Positions 58,401 to 64,000 of a stretch of DNA of 64,000 nt are shown here, piece by piece (positions within the stretch are counted from its first letter, which is position 1; every line of letters begins with the position of its first letter). The position numbers and the translations under genes were made by a program. A model generated the notes under the pieces. That model ran no database searches, was not told where the DNA came from, and saw only the letters and a list, made by a program, of their open reading frames with translations. The DNA is from Stutzerimonas stutzeri (GTDB taxonomy: Bacteria > Pseudomonadota > Gammaproteobacteria > Pseudomonadales > Pseudomonadaceae). The stretch lies in contig NZ_JYHV01000037.1 of NCBI RefSeq assembly GCF_000952685.1, forward strand, positions 372,001-436,000, written 5' to 3'.

Positions 58401-58687
58401 CCGTAGAGGCGCCAGGTCAGGGTCGTGGGGGAGAATGCCGATTGCTCCGGCAGGCTGCCCAACACGGTGCGGCTCAAGTCCCAGACGAATTTCGCCGGCA
58501 GTTGCATCTCCAGCTGCATGGCAATGCCCTGCTTGCGCGCCAGCTCCAGCGTCAGCCAGCGGCCCATGCCCTGGCTCGGCACCACCACCCGCGCCGGGGC
58601 GAAGGGGTCGGCGAGTGGCTGGGCGAGCAGGCGCGTGGCCAGTTCGCCGAGGGTTTCCAGATCGGGGGCGTGGTAGAGGCTGAGCAT
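55418..58687 (-). CDS. recC: Exodeoxyribonuclease V subunit gamma, RecC
   Basis: This ~1089-residue protein has the RecC fold with dead helicase and nuclease domains. The N-terminal VVVPSQGMGRWLTLELARKQ is the family signature. It forms the scaffold that splits the duplex and recognises Chi. The ATG ending at 58687 was used because the longer frame to 58801 adds an Arg-rich non-family extension. It is the first gene of recC-recB-recD. Confidence 0.95.
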   Translation of the reverse strand: MLSLYHAPDLETLGELATRLLAQPLADPFAPARVVVPSQGMGRWLTLELARKQGIAMQLEMQLPAKFVWDLSRTVLGSLPEQSAFSPTTLTWRLYGWLCEPVNLELAPRLAQYLDGGDERRRLSLAAKIADVFDQYLLYRDDWLATWERGETLDLGPDEAWQALLWRELTKDGHPHRARLLGDLLQRLYRDEPLPGLPERLLVFGISSLPPHHLRVLDGLARHIDVVVCALNPSREAWGEIRDIRELARQPESGADDWYLDVGHPLLASLGKQGRDFFDSLFSLTASEGSQEFGLYSEDEDLHDDSLLHALQNDILRLRTRLPDERITLAENDRSLEVHIAHSPLREVEILHDQLLARFAADPALTPDQVVVLTPDIERYAPFIEAVFASREGSPRIPYSLADRSLRAEMPLIEAFLELLMLAQSRFAAEEILAWLEQPAIARRAGIESEDLPLLRDWLREAGVRWGRDGGQRARLGLPYESAFTWRQGLDRLLLGFAAPPQLAGDDAPLLGEHWPLDALEGARAQLLGRVVEFVERLGMLADQLARPRPLAEWADDLQVLIDTLFDEREAGDTLLLLSQACAALRDQAQAADLTRPIELELVHQQLSAALQQGGGASGFLTGAVTFCTMVPMRSLPFRVVCLLGLDDGAFPRRTPPSGFDLIGRHPRRGDRARRLDDRYLLLETLLSAREALYLSYVGRDPRDNAVLPPSVLLSEVLEAVDMTAVLADESRSASQKILVAHPLQPFSPRNFGHVPCAGYSLPWFLAAQRLAEPPQAQPQPFASLLAEPDEAWLTIEPSQLLQCFRHPARFLLERRLGLRLADAQESLASDEPFDLEMPAWNGLRRLSLQAMEHGWSDEDERRMACAAGWLPTGELGQALWGKLRGPVRAFAPRLFELRPDAAPEPLAVDITLAGVRVHGWLDGVTPAGLFGWKLGRLGEWDLPPFWLRHLLLNLSATPGIERNSLMLSPAGDWQLGPLANAAELLEPWLAAYRCAIREPLPLLPRSSHAFARGYRKPSRGSEPLDCARKRAREAWLGAEFSPIAAEAEDPWNALAFRDRDPLDERFEVLAEQLIGPALDALAEEEEEA

Positions 58688-58809
58688 GGCGGCGGCTTCG
58701 ACGGAATCAGCGGCCAAGGGTAGCAAGTTCCGCTCGCGCCGCGGGCGGTGTCGCAGATGGCCGGTGCGACGTTTTTCCCTACTCCTTTCGCAGGTAATCA
58801 ACGGTCCTT

Positions 58810-58823
58810 GTGATCAATATCAA
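58810..58823 (+). promoter_or_regulatory. ANR/FNR-like box upstream of the tandem-Cache gene
   Basis: GTGAT-CAAT-ATCAA matches the FNR/ANR consensus TTGAT-N4-ATCAA at 9 of 10 fixed positions. It lies ~90 bases before the start codon, with an AT-rich -10-like region ~25 bases downstream. It suggests oxygen- or NO-linked control. Confidence 0.5.
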
Positions 58824-58911
58824 TTCCCTCACGGCAAATAGGATATTTCCTTGCAGGCAGTCCCTCATGCACCTCTGCACCCTGTCGCCTGCCTCAGGCT
58901 AGGAGCAATCG

Positions 58912-59802
58912 ATGAAATTGAACAACCGGAACCTGCTGATCCTCGCGTTGGGCGCAGCCCTCTGTGCTTCACCGCTGGCCTATGCCACCACCGAGGGTGC
59001 CCAGGCCAAAGGCTCGGTCGAACGCAGCCATGCGCGCCAGGCCAGCGCCCTGCTCGACCGCGCCGTCGCGCATCTGCAAAGCAACGGGCCGGAACAGGCC
59101 CTGGCGTCCTTCAACGACCGCCAAGGCGGCTTCGTCGATGGCCAGCACTACGTTTTCGCCCTCAGCCTGGACGGCACCATGCTCGCCAGCAACGGCGCGT
59201 CGCGCGCGCTGGTCGGGCTCAACGTGATGGACCTCAAGGACGCCGCCGGCAAGCCGTTCATTCACGAGATCATCGAGCAGGCCAAGGCGGCCGATAACGG
59301 TCAGGTCGAGTACCACTGGCTGAATCCGGCCGACAACAAGGTGGAAAACAAGGTCAGCCTGTATCGCAAGGTTGGCGACCGGATACTCGTGGTCGGTTAC
59401 TACATACCGCGCTCCTCCGCCGAGCAGGCGCAGAAGATGCTGGATAAGGCCGTGGCGCTGATGAAGCACTCGGGTGGCGAGGCGGCCTTCAAGGCCTTCA
59501 ACGATCCGCAGGGCGGCTTCGTGATGAACGACGAATATGTCTTCGTCATCGGTCTGGAGGACGGTAAGTACCGCGCCAGCGGTGCCTCGCCCAACCTGGT
59601 GGGTGTCGATGTTCGCGAGATCACCGACGCCGCCGGCACCCCCTTGTTCAAGCAGATGATCGCGCTGGCCAAGGACAAGGGCATCGGGACGGTCGACTAT
59701 GTCTGGCGCAACCCTGCCACCAATGCGGTGGAGCAGAAGCATTCGCTGATCCGCCGGGTCGATGATGTGTTGCTCGGTGTGGGCTACTACTCGCCACGCT
59801 GA
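58912..59802 (+). CDS. Periplasmic protein with two tandem single Cache domains
   Basis: This 296-residue protein has a signal peptide (cleavage near AYA-TT, ~25). Two homologous units follow (~40-167 and ~170-296). Each has the pattern LDxAV…FNDxxGGFV…YVF, then LVGxxV and DAAGxP(F/L), then a V-G-Y-Y ending. This is the single Cache (sCache_2) pattern. No transmembrane helix or output domain follows. It probably binds a small carboxylate or related ligand in the periplasm and may present it to a partner receptor. Confidence 0.82.
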   Translation: MKLNNRNLLILALGAALCASPLAYATTEGAQAKGSVERSHARQASALLDRAVAHLQSNGPEQALASFNDRQGGFVDGQHYVFALSLDGTMLASNGASRALVGLNVMDLKDAAGKPFIHEIIEQAKAADNGQVEYHWLNPADNKVENKVSLYRKVGDRILVVGYYIPRSSAEQAQKMLDKAVALMKHSGGEAAFKAFNDPQGGFVMNDEYVFVIGLEDGKYRASGASPNLVGVDVREITDAAGTPLFKQMIALAKDKGIGTVDYVWRNPATNAVEQKHSLIRRVDDVLLGVGYYSPR

Positions 59803-59812
59803 ACGACAGACG

Positions 59813-59835
59813 CATCCACGGCGCCGCCGTGGATG
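59813..59835 (+). terminator. Hairpin downstream of the Cache gene
   Basis: A 10-bp perfect stem (CATCCACGGC and GCCGTGGATG) with a 3-base loop begins 10 bases past the stop. The downstream sequence has only a short T-run (CCTTTCG). It may be a weak terminator or 3'-stabilising hairpin. Confidence 0.5.
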
Positions 59836-59955
59836 AACCTTTCGTGAACATCCGGCTTCCAGAAACGGTCAACCGATCATCATCCACTGCTCACCACCGC
59901 CTCTGGCGTGGCGTGTCGTGGCCGCCGATCACCGAACAGCCGAAGGCCGTGCCTG

Positions 59956-61641
59956 ATGTTGACGTTGTTGCACCTGCTGTCCTCCATCGCATTGCTGGTC
60001 TGGGGCACACATATCGTGCGTACCGGGATCATGCGCGTTTATGGCTCGCATTTACGGCGGCTGCTGGGCCACAGCATGGCTAACTCGCCGTTGGCGTTCG
60101 CTGCCGGTATCGGTGTCACCGCCCTGGTGCAAAGCAGCAACGCCACCGCACTCCTGGCTATCTCCTTCGTGTCCCAGGGCCTGATGACCCTGCCCACGGC
60201 GCTGGCGATCATGCTCGGTGCCGATGTCGGTACGGCGTTGATGTCGCGGATTCTGACCTTCGACCTGTCGTGGTTGTCGCCGCTGTGCACCCTGGTCGGG
60301 GTGTGCCTGTTTCTGTCTCGCAAGCAAACCCGCACCGGCCAGCTCGGGCGCGTGCTGATCGGCCTCGGTCTGATCATTCTGGCGCTGCAACTGATCGTGG
60401 TCACCGCCGAGCCGATCACCGAGGCACGCGGCATGCGTGTGCTGTTCTCCTCGCTGGCCGGCGATACTCTGCTGGCGGCGGTCGTGGGGGCGTTGTTCGC
60501 CGTGCTCTCGTACTCCAGCCTGGCCGCGGTTCTACTGACCGCGACCCTGGCCGGTGCCGGATTGATCAGCCTGCCGGTCGCCCTCGGTGTCGTCATCGGC
60601 GCGAATATCGGCAGCGGCGTGCTGGCGTGGCTCAACGCAACCCCGCAACCCGTGCCGGCTCGTCGGGTGGCGCTTGGCAACCTGCTCTACAAGCTGGCCG
60701 GTCTGTTGGTCTTGCCGCTGCTGCCGATATTGGTCGAATGGATGGCGACCCTGGGCTTCAGCGTCCAGACCCAGGTCATCGCTTTTCATCTGGCGTACAA
60801 CTCGCTGCGCTGCGTGCTGTTACTGCCCACGGTGGGCCTGATGGCCAGACTGTGCGAACGCCTATTGCCGGAGCGGCTGGTGGATAACGGCATTGCGCAG
60901 CCGCGACATCTCGATCCCACCGCGCTGGATACGCCGACGCTGGCCTTGGCCAATGCGGTACGCGAAACCTTGCGCATCGGCGATCTGGTGGAAGCCATGC
61001 TGGCGCACCTGCGCGAAGCGCTGCATGAAGATCGGCCAGAGCCGGGCGAGGAAATCCGTCGGCTGGATGACGATGTCGATGCGCTCTACAGCGGTGTGAA
61101 GCTCTACCTGGCGCGTATGCCGCGTGAAGACCTGGCTGAGCAGGAAAGCCAGCGCTGGGCGGAAATCATCGAATTGGCGATCAATCTGGAGCAGGCCGGC
61201 GACATCATCGAGCACATGCTCGGCAAAGTGCACAACCTCAAGACCTCCAAGCGTCGATCCTTCTCTGACCGGGGGCTGGACGAACTCAGCCAGCTGCACG
61301 CACTCCTCAGCGCCAATCTGAGCCTCGGCCTGTCGGTTTTCCTTTCCGGCGATACTCACAGCGCCCGCCAGTTGTTGCAGCAGAAGCGTCAGTTTCGCAA
61401 GCTCGAACGCGAGCTGGCACATGCCCACGTGCATCGACTGCATCAACAGGTGAAAGAAAGCATCGAAACCAGCGCTACGCATCTGGAGCTGATCGCCGAC
61501 ATGAAACGCCTGAATTCGCTGTTCTGCAGCGCCGGTTATGCGGCGCTGGAAGGCCATGCCAGTGGCAAGGGCCGCGTCCCGACCGAACCGACCCTTGACG
61601 TTAATGCCGCGGAGCATCAGCTACCCGGCAAGCCGGCCTGA
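59956..61641 (+). CDS. NptA-type Na/Pi cotransporter family protein with PhoU-like tail
   Basis: This ~561-residue protein has eight to nine spans and the two Na/Pi-cotransporter repeats, the first with GVTALVQSSNATALLAISFV and the second with LFAVLSYSSLAAVLLTATLAG. The QSSNAT/SYSSLA motifs face each other in the family. A cytoplasmic PhoU-like helical domain (~355-530) follows. It moves phosphate with sodium, possibly as an efflux path. The start at 59956 was chosen over 59908 because it gives a normal hydrophobic first span. Confidence 0.88.
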   Translation: MLTLLHLLSSIALLVWGTHIVRTGIMRVYGSHLRRLLGHSMANSPLAFAAGIGVTALVQSSNATALLAISFVSQGLMTLPTALAIMLGADVGTALMSRILTFDLSWLSPLCTLVGVCLFLSRKQTRTGQLGRVLIGLGLIILALQLIVVTAEPITEARGMRVLFSSLAGDTLLAAVVGALFAVLSYSSLAAVLLTATLAGAGLISLPVALGVVIGANIGSGVLAWLNATPQPVPARRVALGNLLYKLAGLLVLPLLPILVEWMATLGFSVQTQVIAFHLAYNSLRCVLLLPTVGLMARLCERLLPERLVDNGIAQPRHLDPTALDTPTLALANAVRETLRIGDLVEAMLAHLREALHEDRPEPGEEIRRLDDDVDALYSGVKLYLARMPREDLAEQESQRWAEIIELAINLEQAGDIIEHMLGKVHNLKTSKRRSFSDRGLDELSQLHALLSANLSLGLSVFLSGDTHSARQLLQQKRQFRKLERELAHAHVHRLHQQVKESIETSATHLELIADMKRLNSLFCSAGYAALEGHASGKGRVPTEPTLDVNAAEHQLPGKPA

Positions 61642-61715
61642 AGCACAACTGCGCCCGCCCCGGCTGGCAATGTCGGCTCAGGCCAGGCATAGACGACCGG
61701 ATTTTCGGCAGGTCG

Positions 61716-61749
61716 AAAAAAACCCCGGCGATGCTGAGCACGCCGGGGT
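61716..61749 (-). terminator. Terminator of the TRAP permease gene
   Basis: A 9-bp stem (ACCCCGGCG and CGCCGGGGT) around a 10-base loop is followed on the minus strand by a run of seven T residues. It lies ~20 bases past the TRAP stop. A convergent gene ends nearby, so it insulates both. Confidence 0.85.
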
Positions 61750-61769
61750 CGGACCGTCGGTTACGCCGA

Positions 61770-64000
<2,231 letters not shown>

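Noticed and set aside
57416-58723. 435-codon open frame opposite recC
   Set aside because: Shadow frame; RecC on the other strand is complete.

Overview
The window is chromosomal DNA from a high-GC gammaproteobacterium of the Pseudomonadaceae, most likely the Pseudomonas stutzeri group (Stutzerimonas). This assignment is inferred from gene content, codon usage and gene order; no database search was run. From memory, the run rpoH-ftsX-ftsE-ftsY, two M16 peptidases, rsmD, a YheT hydrolase, TetR, aldehyde dehydrogenase, coaD, ferredoxin, mutM, HDOD, PfpI, SAM methyltransferase, ilvD, NCS2 permease, folA and glpQ follows the order around PA0347-PA0376 of P. aeruginosa PAO1. No tRNA, rRNA, CRISPR array, insertion sequence or prophage was seen, so the region looks like core genome with small accessory insertions.

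Layout. 1-729: tail of a hybrid histidine kinase. 826-4792 (minus): heat-shock sigma factor and the FtsX/FtsE/FtsY block. 5028-9618 (plus): an M16 pair (one catalytic, one zinc-less lipoprotein), rsmD and a YheT hydrolase. 9650-11908: a divergent TetR/aldehyde dehydrogenase pair with a near-consensus promoter that carries a palindromic operator. 12034-15378: coaD, ferredoxin, a small membrane protein, mutM and an HDOD protein. 15507-19641: PfpI-like protein, an RlmI-like methyltransferase, a patch of REP-like hairpins, and ilvD. 19691-26143: DUF4153 protein, NCS2 permease, LhgO-like oxidase, YfcE-like phosphoesterase, YitT, and folA. 26296-27408: glpQ behind a Pho-box-like site.

27587-33134 is a tripartite tricarboxylate transporter locus. 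It has two near-duplicate substrate-binding proteins (tctC), tctB, tctA and an oppositely oriented class III CoA-transferase lying between the two tctC copies. A perfect 19-bp palindrome resembling a PcaR/IclR-type operator sits in the divergent promoter region. 33237-36539 holds a DUF4282 protein and a DUF2868/DUF3482 membrane-protein/GTPase pair bridged by a 28-codon ORF. 36536-38458 is an EamA exporter with a divergent LysR gene.

38514-45549 (minus) is the phosphate system pstS-pstC-pstA-pstB-phoU. Pho boxes precede both pstS and pstC, hairpins lie between most genes, and both permeases carry large extra periplasmic domains. After it come a YciA-like thioesterase, a GGDEF cyclase with an I-site, an AEC permease, an SBP_bac_3 protein, and recC-recB-recD (minus) with a REP-like hairpin between recB and recD. 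The end of the window has a periplasmic tandem-Cache protein behind an ANR/FNR-like box, an NptA-type Na/Pi transporter, and the C-terminal part of a fused TRAP permease running off the right edge.

The least explained pieces are the tct locus with its palindrome, the DUF2868/DUF3482 pair with its bridging ORF, the enlarged Pst permeases, and the stand-alone Cache protein. No wholly new multi-gene system can be claimed from sequence alone.
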